16,075 nt of DNA from an uncultured Alphaproteobacteria bacterium. GTDB taxonomy: Bacteria > Pseudomonadota > Alphaproteobacteria > Micavibrionales > Micavibrionaceae. The DNA lies in the NCBI GenBank assembly GCA_937124505.1, contig CAKZKV010000108.1, positions 1 to 16,075 of the forward strand, written 5' to 3'. The translations under genes were made by a program, and so were the position numbers. Below are positions 7,135 to 13,385 of the stretch, piece after piece. The notes beneath the pieces were generated by a model. That model was not told the origin of the DNA and did not search any database. It was given only the letters and a program-made list of their open reading frames with translations. How positions within the stretch are numbered: position 1 is the first letter of the stretch; every line of letters begins with the position of its first letter.

Positions 7135-7677
7135 ATGACAACGCAACTTCAAACTATAAATGAAGCCGTAGATACGGACGAAGTAAGTGGTTTTTCAGAA
7201 GCCGTCAGAGCAGGCGCCCGTTTCTTTGTTATTTTCAAACAAGTTAGTGATGACTTTCACTTGCCCCTATATAGAGACGCCTGGTCTGAACTTGAATATG
7301 ACGGTTCTCTGCCCTTTATAAGTCTTGGGGTACAATCCGGGTATAAAGACACAGAGCAGGACATTGCCATTCCTTTCGCAGACTATGATGAATCCTTAAA
7401 TTTTTTGGAAACCATATTGGACAGGAGAATTCCCCCGGTCACCATTCAGCGGCATATCTATACGGTTAGTCATGACTATGATCCTTCGGCAGGACGTCTG
7501 TTAGAACAGGATATGGGTGGATTGGTGAAGACTTTTCTGAATGCCGCTTTTCCTAAGGGCAATCCTACCCCTGAGGAGGTTGCTGAAAGGTTGATTCAAA
7601 TTCTCGCCAATAAAAATCCCCACATGACGACAGGAACCCTTATGGATCTTGCTGAACAGCCAAACCTGATAAAATAA
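7135..7677 (+). CDS. Orphan soluble protein of unknown function
   Basis: I do not recognise this 180-residue protein. The start at 7135 is preferred over the in-frame ATG at 7111 because AGAGGGA lies just upstream at good spacing. There is no signal peptide or membrane segment, so it should be cytoplasmic. The sequence looks alpha/beta: an N-terminal helix (FSEAVRAGARFFVIFKQ), an aromatic-rich middle (LPLYRDAWSELEYDGSLPFI), a region with the acidic PFADYDESLNFLETIL helix, and a C-terminal helical part (PEEVAERLIQILANKN). It is monocistronic, with its own promoter, sitting between the ftsEX operon and the DUF2125 gene. As I remember it, some relatives carry a gamma-glutamylcyclotransferase (ChaC) gene here; this protein does not resemble ChaC. 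Confidence 0.8.
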   Translation: MTTQLQTINEAVDTDEVSGFSEAVRAGARFFVIFKQVSDDFHLPLYRDAWSELEYDGSLPFISLGVQSGYKDTEQDIAIPFADYDESLNFLETILDRRIPPVTIQRHIYTVSHDYDPSAGRLLEQDMGGLVKTFLNAAFPKGNPTPEEVAERLIQILANKNPHMTTGTLMDLAEQPNLIK

Positions 7678-7741
7678 CAAACTGTTTATTCGTGTCTATT
7701 TCTGGTCAATAACCTTTTTGCTTTTTCTCTATAAAGAGGAT

Positions 7742-7750
7742 TGCTATAGT
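7742..7750 (+). promoter_or_regulatory. Extended -10 element close to the DUF2125 start
   Basis: TGC-TATAGT at 7742-7750 resembles the extended -10 (TGC-TATATT) ahead of the preceding gene. No good -35 is present. Transcription would start near 7757, about 5 nt before the ATG at 7762, implying a leaderless or nearly leaderless message. The SD-like AAAGAGGA at 7733-7740 is too far (21 nt) from that ATG to serve it. Confidence 0.4.
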
Positions 7751-7761
7751 TCCCAACCACC

Positions 7762-8571
7762 ATGAAAAAAACGTTTTTATTTCTGTTTTTATGTCTGATC
7801 ATCCTTGGCAGTTTTTATACAACCGCCTGGTATTATTTCGCCGGTGTGATTGACCGGGAAGTTGCCGGTTTTATTGAAGATCAAAAAAAACAAGGCGTTG
7901 ATTTTCAGGGGACGATCAGCCCAACCCACGGCTTTCCGGGTGTTTACAAACTGGTTTATACGGGTGATATCGTCACGCCGTCCGGGACACTTTCTTTCCC
8001 GAAGCTGGAGATCAGCGGCATTCCTCTGGAGGGGATGGAGATGACGGCTCTGGCTCCTCTGGGGCTTGAAATAAAAGGCGTGCGCACGTTGCCTGATCAC
8101 CTGCAAAAGCTGGAACGGGCGGCGTTGACCATCATCGTGCCAACGCAAATGCCGCCTGAATTATCTTACCCCTACCTGAAAGTCTGGCAAGCAAACGGAA
8201 ATGCACGTTTTCGCATTGCGTCCCTGACCCTGCAATGGCCGGATGCGAGCATTTTCGCGGAAGGTGACATGCGCCTGAACGAACAGTTGCAACCGGAAGG
8301 CGAAGCCACGCTGGGTGTCACCAATCATAATTACTTCGTCACCATTCTGGCCGAAGAAATCGGCATGCCGGGAACGCAGAAGCTCATGCTCCTGACGTTC
8401 CTGAACGCCTTGAACAAGAAAAACGGCGCGATTATTCTGCCGTTACAGATAAAAGAAAATGCCTTCTACCTGAACATGATCCGGCTGTCATCCATACCGT
8501 TTATTCACTGGCCGGGGACGCCGTTTTTGGGTCGGGAGCGTCCGGATAGTCCGCCTGCCCTGCCTCAATAA
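7762..8571 (+). CDS. DUF2125-family membrane-anchored protein
   Basis: A 269-residue protein with an N-terminal hydrophobic segment (about 4-26) that is a signal anchor or signal peptide, followed by a mostly beta domain. The GFPGVYKLVYTGDI and LSFPKLEISGIPLEG segments and repeated short strands fit DUF2125, a family common in alphaproteobacteria and of unknown function, presumably exported to the periplasm. The ATG at 7762 has no nearby Shine-Dalgarno; see the extended -10 just upstream. The last 23 codons overlap the convergent tyrA gene by 71 nt. This gives a Pro-rich tail (PDSPPALPQ) that may be a product of the overlap rather than of selection on this protein. Confidence 0.82.
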   Translation: MKKTFLFLFLCLIILGSFYTTAWYYFAGVIDREVAGFIEDQKKQGVDFQGTISPTHGFPGVYKLVYTGDIVTPSGTLSFPKLEISGIPLEGMEMTALAPLGLEIKGVRTLPDHLQKLERAALTIIVPTQMPPELSYPYLKVWQANGNARFRIASLTLQWPDASIFAEGDMRLNEQLQPEGEATLGVTNHNYFVTILAEEIGMPGTQKLMLLTFLNALNKKNGAIILPLQIKENAFYLNMIRLSSIPFIHWPGTPFLGRERPDSPPALPQ

Positions 8572-9421
8572 TGGCCCGTCTGATTCCACGGGTTCGGTCA
8601 AAGGTTTGATAAAGATAATCTCCATCCGCATAGCGTATTGCCCGTTGCAACGCCGTCAAATCCTCCGTAAACCGTTGCAGGATTTCCAGCACCGCCGCCT
8701 TGTTATTCAGGAACACGTCGCGCCACATGGTCGGGTCTGAGGCCGCAATCCGCGTAAAGTCTCTGAAACCTGAGGCGGAGTATTTAATCACCTCCGACTG
8801 GATATCATCTTCCAGATTGGTGGCCGTTCCCACAATCGTATAGGCAATCAGGTGTGGCAAGTGAGAGGTAATCCCCAGAATCAAATCATGATGTTCCGGC
8901 GACATGATTTCAATATTTGCTCCCGTCGCCTCCCACAACGTCGTGATTTTCTCTACATCGCGCAGGGGCGTTTCCGGCATGGGGGTCAGAATGACCCACC
9001 TGTGTTCAAATAACTCCGGAAATCCGGCGAGCGGGCCGGAATGCTCCGTCCCGGCAATCGGGTGGGCCGCAACAAAGGAGGCATGTTCCGGCAGATGCGG
9101 TGAGACAGCCTCAATCACAGATGCCTTCACGGAGCCAGTATCGGTAACAATGGCACCCTCTTTCAGGTAAGGCGCGATTCCCTTCATCACATGCCCCATT
9201 GCCCCAACCGGCACGGCGAGAACAACAATATCTGCATCCAAAACCGCATCCCGCAGGTTAGTTGTTGCATTATCCGCCAGTTTGTTTTCCTGGACTTGCC
9301 GGCACACCTCCTCCGACTTGTCTGCAGCAACCACTTCCCTGACCTTCCCGCTTCTTTTTAACGCCTGCGCAAAGGACGATCCGATTAACCCAAAGCCGAT
9401 CACGGCCACTTTTTCAAACAT
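8501..9421 (-). CDS. tyrA: Prephenate/arogenate dehydrogenase (TyrA/TyrC type)
   Basis: From the start chosen here the protein has 306 residues. An N-terminal Rossmann domain carries G9-x-G11-x2-G14 in VAVIGFGLIGSS and an acidic residue at the end of the second strand (D34 in VAADK), which favours NAD over NADP. The catalytic region has the conserved HPIAGTEHSGP segment, followed by the helical dimerisation domain (HHDLILGITSHLPHLIAY, ASGFRDFTRIAASDPTMWRD). It oxidatively decarboxylates prephenate or arogenate in tyrosine synthesis. No chorismate mutase or ACT domain is attached. A start at 9445 would add MYQVERKN; I prefer 9421 because family members begin close to this point and a TTATAA box lies right at the upstream ATG. 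In rhizobia hisC commonly lies next to this gene; it is absent here. Confidence 0.93.
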   Translation of the reverse strand: MFEKVAVIGFGLIGSSFAQALKRSGKVREVVAADKSEEVCRQVQENKLADNATTNLRDAVLDADIVVLAVPVGAMGHVMKGIAPYLKEGAIVTDTGSVKASVIEAVSPHLPEHASFVAAHPIAGTEHSGPLAGFPELFEHRWVILTPMPETPLRDVEKITTLWEATGANIEIMSPEHHDLILGITSHLPHLIAYTIVGTATNLEDDIQSEVIKYSASGFRDFTRIAASDPTMWRDVFLNNKAAVLEILQRFTEDLTALQRAIRYADGDYLYQTFDRTRGIRRAIIEAGQADYPDAPDPKTASPASE

Positions 9422-9513
9422 ATTCTTTCTTTCTACTTGATACATTCACTTATAAGCATTCCTGCAATACAGAAACACTAAAAAACACAAAAAAAATGGG
9501 GATACAGAAATAT

Positions 9514-9532
9514 TTACGCCGCGCAGGCGTAA
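9514..9532. repeat. Perfect inverted repeat in the tyrA-metA divergent region
   Basis: TTACGCC (9514-9520) and GGCGTAA (9526-9532) form a perfect 7-bp palindrome around GCGCA. It lies between divergent genes, upstream of the predicted metA promoter, so it is better read as a protein-binding operator than as a terminator. No T-run follows on either strand close by. Confidence 0.5.
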
Positions 9533-9550
9533 TAGTCATAGGAATAAACA

Positions 9551-9566
9551 GCGATGTACAAATCGC
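9551..9566. repeat. Second short inverted repeat upstream of metA
   Basis: GCGAT (9551-9555) and ATCGC (9562-9566) pair around a 6-nt centre, 18 nt after the first palindrome. The arms are short, so it may be chance; its position about 30 nt upstream of the metA -35 box makes an operator role possible. Confidence 0.3.
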
Positions 9567-9595
9567 GAAATTGCATATAAGTAGATAAACAGACT

Positions 9596-9625
9596 TTGAC
9601 TTTACTGGCAAGAAAAACATATAAC
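9596..9625 (+). promoter_or_regulatory. metA promoter giving a leaderless transcript
   Basis: TTGACT (9596-9601) and TATAAC (9620-9625) are separated by 18 nt; each matches five of six consensus bases. Transcription would begin at about 9632-9633, at or within one base of the metA ATG, so the message would lack a 5' leader. This agrees with the absence of a Shine-Dalgarno before metA. Confidence 0.6.
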
Positions 9626-9632
9626 CAATCTT

Positions 9633-10691
9633 ATGCCTCTGATTGCTCATAACGACCTGCCGACTTACGACCGCCTTTTAGGAGAGGGTCGCGTTATTCT
9701 CCCCCCAGACCGCGCCTATCAACAGGACATCCGCGAACTGCATATCGGTTTTTTGAACATGATGCCTGATGCCGCGCTCGAAGCAACGGAACGCCAGTTT
9801 TTCCGTCTGATCGGCGAAAGTAACAAGATCGCGCAGTTTCACATTCATCCGTTCAACATCCCCCCTATTCAGCGCAGTGAAGAGGCTTTGGCCCATATCA
9901 ACAAATATTATGAACCATGGGAAAAAATTAAGGAAGACGGTCTGGACGCCCTGATTATTACAGGTGCCAATGCCGATACAAATCCTCCCGTCAGAGACAT
10001 AGAAGGCTGGAAAGAGCTGACAGAAGTTCTCGATTGGGCAAAAGATAATGTCGCTTCTATCCTGTGTTCCTGTCTCTCTTCTCATTTTGTCATGAGTTAC
10101 TGGCATAATTCCCCCCCCACACGCCTGCCGCAAAAACGCTTCGGCATATATTCGCACCGGGTCATAAACCGGGAGCATCCGATCACCCGCAGCATGAACA
10201 CGATTGTCGATATGCCGCACGCGCGTAATAACGGCCTGAGTGAGCAGCAATTTCTGGATGCCGGCATGGACGTTCTGATTTCCGGCGAAGACTCCGGCGT
10301 GCATATGGCCGCGTCAAAAGACGGCATCCGGCTGGTCTGTATGCAGGGACATCCCGAATATGATACGTTCAGCATTCTGAAAGAATACCGGCGTGATCTG
10401 GTCTGGTATCACAGCGGCAAAATAGACAAACGCCCGCCCTATCCGCATAAATATTTTAATGATGAATCTATTCAGGCCATCGAAGCATGGGAAGCAGCAG
10501 GTGCCATTCCTGAAACGTTTCCTGAAAAAGAAATTGAAAAGCTTCTGGAAAATACATGGCATGACAGCGCCCGCGCGATGATCGCTAACTGGATCGGCGC
10601 GGTCTATCAGGTGACAAACGTTGATCGCAAGAAACAATTCATGGACGGTATTAATCCCGGAGATCCATTTAACCAATATCAGGAATCATAG
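9633..10691 (+). CDS. metA: Homoserine O-acyltransferase, MetA (HTS) family
   Basis: A 352-residue member of the MetA/HTS fold, class I glutamine-amidotransferase-like. By alignment to E. coli MetA the catalytic residues are C147 (in CSCLSSH), H240 and E242 (GHPEYD). LHIGFLNMMPDAALEATERQFFRLI is the conserved N-terminal core (37-61, shown in part here: LNMMP, ATERQF). The enzyme acylates homoserine as the first committed step of methionine synthesis. The residue equivalent to E. coli position 111, where Gly goes with succinyl-CoA and Glu with acetyl-CoA, appears to be D115 (in GANAD), so the acyl donor cannot be assigned. It is divergent from tyrA and overlaps the convergent methyltransferase by 13 nt. 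It seems to be transcribed as a leaderless mRNA. Confidence 0.92.
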   Translation: MPLIAHNDLPTYDRLLGEGRVILPPDRAYQQDIRELHIGFLNMMPDAALEATERQFFRLIGESNKIAQFHIHPFNIPPIQRSEEALAHINKYYEPWEKIKEDGLDALIITGANADTNPPVRDIEGWKELTEVLDWAKDNVASILCSCLSSHFVMSYWHNSPPTRLPQKRFGIYSHRVINREHPITRSMNTIVDMPHARNNGLSEQQFLDAGMDVLISGEDSGVHMAASKDGIRLVCMQGHPEYDTFSILKEYRRDLVWYHSGKIDKRPPYPHKYFNDESIQAIEAWEAAGAIPETFPEKEIEKLLENTWHDSARAMIANWIGAVYQVTNVDRKKQFMDGINPGDPFNQYQES

Positions 10692-11422
10692 GACGTTGCC
10701 GCCGGTTTCGGCTGTGCCAGAATTTGCGTTGCCACGGCAATCGCACTGCCTTTATCAGGTGTGACGGACGCATATACCTTTTTACTGACTTCAATCACAT
10801 GCACACCGCCAAACCCTTTAAAAACCGCGCCACCGACCCCTTCGAATACGGGGCTGAGAGAGAGCATCAGGTTCGTCTCAAAGGGCGGCACAAAGAGCGC
10901 CTTTCTCTGCCGTTCAATTCGAAAATTGTTATCCAGCAGATTCTGTTTAATTTGTGAGAGGGTATAGGGCGTTCCGTAAGCAAACGGGCAATTTTCTGTT
11001 CTGGCCCAGATACTCATTCGATTTGGAACAATCAACATCATGCGACCATTTGGTTTCATCACGCGCCAACATTCATGCAGCATCTCCGAAATATTTTCAC
11101 AAAATTCCAGGGAATGAATCGCCAAGACCCTGTCAAAACTCTCATAAGGAAACGGCTGCAAAGTTGATTTCGCCAGACACAGAATATTTTTTTCATCACG
11201 TAGCCACGGAGTCGCATCTATGGCCATCGGAGTCATCACAACACTTCGCTCCGTTTGGCCCGAATAATCTTCGATGTAAGGTTGGGCATAGCCTATGGCC
11301 AACAATCTGTGATGTCGCACGTCCGGCCATATTTCCCGCATCCGCGCCAGAATAAACCTTTGCGCTAATATTCCAATCCGCAGGCTGTAAAATTCAGAAA
11401 ATGCTTCAAAGGAAAACGACAT
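10679..11422 (-). CDS. Class I SAM-dependent methyltransferase (alphaproteobacterial, Methyltransf_11 type)
   Basis: A 247-residue protein that fits a conserved alphaproteobacterial methyltransferase often found beside metA/metX or gloB. Characteristic blocks are FYSLRIGILAQR near the N-terminus, LLAIGYAQPYI as the glycine-rich SAM loop (its usual GxG is reduced to IGYA), FDRVLAIHSLEF, LHECWRVMKPNGRMMLIVPN and WARTENCPFAYGTPYT. No membrane segment is visible. The methylated substrate is unknown. The C-terminal 25 residues are rich in Ala, Pro and Ser and probably disordered. It lies 44 nt downstream of mutT on the same strand and may be cotranscribed with it. No Shine-Dalgarno precedes the ATG. 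Confidence 0.88.
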   Translation of the reverse strand: MSFSFEAFSEFYSLRIGILAQRFILARMREIWPDVRHHRLLAIGYAQPYIEDYSGQTERSVVMTPMAIDATPWLRDEKNILCLAKSTLQPFPYESFDRVLAIHSLEFCENISEMLHECWRVMKPNGRMMLIVPNRMSIWARTENCPFAYGTPYTLSQIKQNLLDNNFRIERQRKALFVPPFETNLMLSLSPVFEGVGGAVFKGFGGVHVIEVSKKVYASVTPDKGSAIAVATQILAQPKPAATSYDS

Positions 11423-11466
11423 GTAAAAATACTAGGGCGAATTGCTCTTTCCGTCGAGAGAAAGAA

Positions 11467-11925
11467 CTAGGAAAGATAATCCTCTAATACGGAAAAAAGT
11501 GGTATGTCCGCTGGAACAAAGTCCAGAGAGGGCATGTCCTTTGGTCGCATCCATTTGAGCCCCTGCCCTTCACATGCCACAGGTGCCCCTCCCCAGAAAC
11601 GGCAGGCAAAAAGCGGCATCAGGACATGGACGCCTTTATCTGCGTAGGTATGCGAGATAAAACTGACCGGAGTAAAACAGCCCGGGCGGGTTTCAATTCC
11701 CAGTTCTTCACGCAATTCACGCATCAAGGCATATTCAGGAATCTCCCCTTCTTCGACTTTTCCACCGGGAAATTCCCACAGCCCCTCCATCCATTTCCCT
11801 TCCGGGCGCTGCGTACATAGAACACGGCCATCCGAATCAATCAGGGCTGCCGCAACAACAAGCAGTTGCTTTTTAATATCAGGTGCAGATGGTGCAGGCT
11901 GCTGCAACGCAGCTTCACATGACAT
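11467..11925 (-). CDS. mutT: MutT-like Nudix hydrolase (8-oxo-dGTP diphosphatase)
   Basis: A 152-residue Nudix protein. The Nudix box is complete: G55-x5-E61-x7-R69-E70-L-x-E73-E74-x-G76-I. WEFPGGKVEEGE before it and an RPEGKWMEGLW substrate-loop are typical of MutT proper, as is VLCTQRPEGK. The family hydrolyses 8-oxo-dGTP to the monophosphate, preventing A:C mispair mutations. The ATG at 11925 overlaps the end of the 67-residue gene by 11 nt (stop of one inside the start of the other), and no independent Shine-Dalgarno is visible, so translation is probably coupled. In other alphaproteobacteria argJ often precedes mutT; here the small gene occupies that position. Confidence 0.93.
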   Translation of the reverse strand: MSCEAALQQPAPSAPDIKKQLLVVAAALIDSDGRVLCTQRPEGKWMEGLWEFPGGKVEEGEIPEYALMRELREELGIETRPGCFTPVSFISHTYADKGVHVLMPLFACRFWGGAPVACEGQGLKWMRPKDMPSLDFVPADIPLFSVLEDYLS

Positions 11926-12118
11926 GGCTATGCTGTGCTAATTCTCTTTCTGCAATCTCAACAGCCTTATCCATTAGTTCCGGGGTTGCTGCATCGCCTT
12001 TAAACCCTAAATCTTTGCATGCTTCAGCAAAAACACCGCGACGAAAATCTTCGCTGGGCCGCCCGTGAATTTGAGCAGATATTTCATGAATACGATCAAT
12101 TTGTGGGTGATCTGACAT
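11915..12118 (-). CDS. Small 67-residue helical protein of unknown function
   Basis: The start at 12118 (MSDHPQ) is chosen because AAAGG lies upstream, it begins 4 nt after the foldase stop, and the longer frame upstream lies inside the foldase gene. The product is hydrophilic and predicted helical: DRIHEISAQIHG, then SEDFRRGVFAEACKDLGF, then PELMDKAVEIAERELAQ, ending HSHVM. There is no signal peptide or membrane segment. I do not recognise a family. It is not DUF1476 and shows no metal or catalytic motif. It sits in the middle of an operon between the parvulin foldase and mutT, overlapping mutT by 11 nt, which argues that it is a real gene. Confidence 0.75.
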   Translation of the reverse strand: MSDHPQIDRIHEISAQIHGRPSEDFRRGVFAEACKDLGFKGDAATPELMDKAVEIAERELAQHSHVM

Positions 12119-12122
12119 GAAT

Positions 12123-13247
12123 TTAGCCTTTCTTTTCAGGTGATTTTTCACTTGTTGAACTTGTTTCAACAGGATCGCCGTTGATATCAAACGTTTCAAT
12201 CGCCATATCCTTGCGCCACTGCTGTAATGTTTCATCAAGAACATTCCGTTTCAGTTCCTGTTCAATGTACGGCTTGACCTCTTCCATAGAAAGCGGCTCA
12301 GACTCGCGGCGGTCTTCAACTTTGATAACGTGAAAACCGAACTGGGTTTGTACAGGCTCTTTCGTATACTCTCCGACTTTCATACCGAATGCCGCATCAG
12401 AAAATTCCGGAACCATCTGCCCTTTGACAAAATATCCTAAATCTCCACCATCGGCAGCAGACGGGCCAGTAGAAAGTTCTTTGGCCAGTTCTTCAAAATC
12501 AGCGCCCTCATCAAGTTTCTTGATAGCTTCGTCTGCTTCTTCTTTAGTTTGCAAAAGAATGTGACGCGCTCTAACTTCTTCTTCCGGCTTGAAGCTGGTA
12601 ACATATTCGTCATACTCCGCTTTCAGCGCGTCCTCGGTCACACCTTCATTCACAAGCTGCTGAACATAGGCGGTACGCACAATATTTTTTTCAGCCTCTT
12701 TGAGTTGCTCTTCCATGGCTTTCTTGGTTTCGGCAATTTGCTTTTTCACCTCTTCGTCTTGAGAAAGGTCAAGTTTAGAAGCCTCACGCTCCAGAAGACG
12801 GGCATTAATCGTTTGTTCCAATGCCAGAGGGAATAAATCTTCAATTGGCTGCTGACGCATTTGAACAGGCAATTGCGCGATGAATTTCAGAACATCCATA
12901 CGCGTAATTTCTTCATCCCCGATTCTGGCAACAACAGGATTTCCTTCTTTGATCTCAACCTGCTTCTCTTTCTCAGGCTCTTGTTGTACATTTTGTTCCG
13001 GCTCCCCGGAAGCTGGAGCAATCTCAGTTTCCTCAGCCTGGGCCATGTCAGATGACATCGAGTCTTTATCTTCCTGCTCTTGAACCGCTGAAGCCTGTTT
13101 TTCAGGATCGGCGATCACCGTGTTAGAGACAAAAGCCAACGCAACAACGCTAGCCACAATCAACAACCCGATCACCAGAAAGACCATGCCTCCCGGACCA
13201 TTTTTCTGTGTTTCTGCTGGTGTGTTTTTTTGTGTGTCTTCACTCAT
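12123..13247 (-). CDS. Membrane-anchored parvulin-type peptidylprolyl isomerase (foldase)
   Basis: A 374-residue protein: short cytoplasmic N-terminus, one membrane helix (about 20-41), a disordered Glu/Gln-rich linker (about 45-100), a SurA-N-like helical chaperone region (about 105-215) and one parvulin domain (about 225-312). The parvulin domain shows RARHILLQ, FEELAKELSTGPSAADGGDLG, MVPEFSDAAF and QTQFGFHVIKVED, the standard order for the family. The start at 13247 is preferred over 13307 because a purine-rich GAAGAGAGA site precedes it and the anchor is then correctly placed. It isomerises prolyl bonds and holds newly exported proteins in the periplasm. It is divergent from secA, an arrangement that pairs export with folding; it heads an operon with the 67-residue gene and mutT. 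Confidence 0.92.
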   Translation of the reverse strand: MSEDTQKNTPAETQKNGPGGMVFLVIGLLIVASVVALAFVSNTVIADPEKQASAVQEQEDKDSMSSDMAQAEETEIAPASGEPEQNVQQEPEKEKQVEIKEGNPVVARIGDEEITRMDVLKFIAQLPVQMRQQPIEDLFPLALEQTINARLLEREASKLDLSQDEEVKKQIAETKKAMEEQLKEAEKNIVRTAYVQQLVNEGVTEDALKAEYDEYVTSFKPEEEVRARHILLQTKEEADEAIKKLDEGADFEELAKELSTGPSAADGGDLGYFVKGQMVPEFSDAAFGMKVGEYTKEPVQTQFGFHVIKVEDRRESEPLSMEEVKPYIEQELKRNVLDETLQQWRKDMAIETFDINGDPVETSSTSEKSPEKKG

Positions 13248-13328
13248 AATTATATCTCTCTTCTTCTGGTCAAATAAATTGAATGTCTTTATATTTACGC
13301 TCCGCACTTCCTCTATGCAAGAGGCAAA

Positions 13329-13357
13329 TTGACCTTATGCTCATTGCAGTCTATATC
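13329..13357 (+). promoter_or_regulatory. secA promoter
   Basis: TTGACC (13329-13334) and TATATC (13352-13357) are spaced by exactly 17 nt. The predicted start near 13364 leaves a leader of about 22 nt that contains AGGA (13376-13379), 6 nt before the secA ATG. Confidence 0.65.
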
Positions 13358-13385
13358 AGAGGAACAGAATTTTATAGGACACAGA

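Noticed and set aside
9514..9532. Palindrome read as an intrinsic terminator
   Set aside because: It lies between divergent gene starts and has no T-run directly after it on either strand.
11446..11465. TCTTTC/GAAAGA inverted repeat between mutT and the methyltransferase gene
   Set aside because: The stem is only 6 bp and AT-rich with an 8-nt loop and no T-run; it is too weak to call a terminator.
13248..13269. Perfect TATAAT and a TTGACC just upstream of the foldase start on the minus strand
   Set aside because: The two boxes are only 13 nt apart, and the TATAAT lies one base from the ATG, after a purine-rich ribosome binding site. It is more likely AT-rich leader than promoter.
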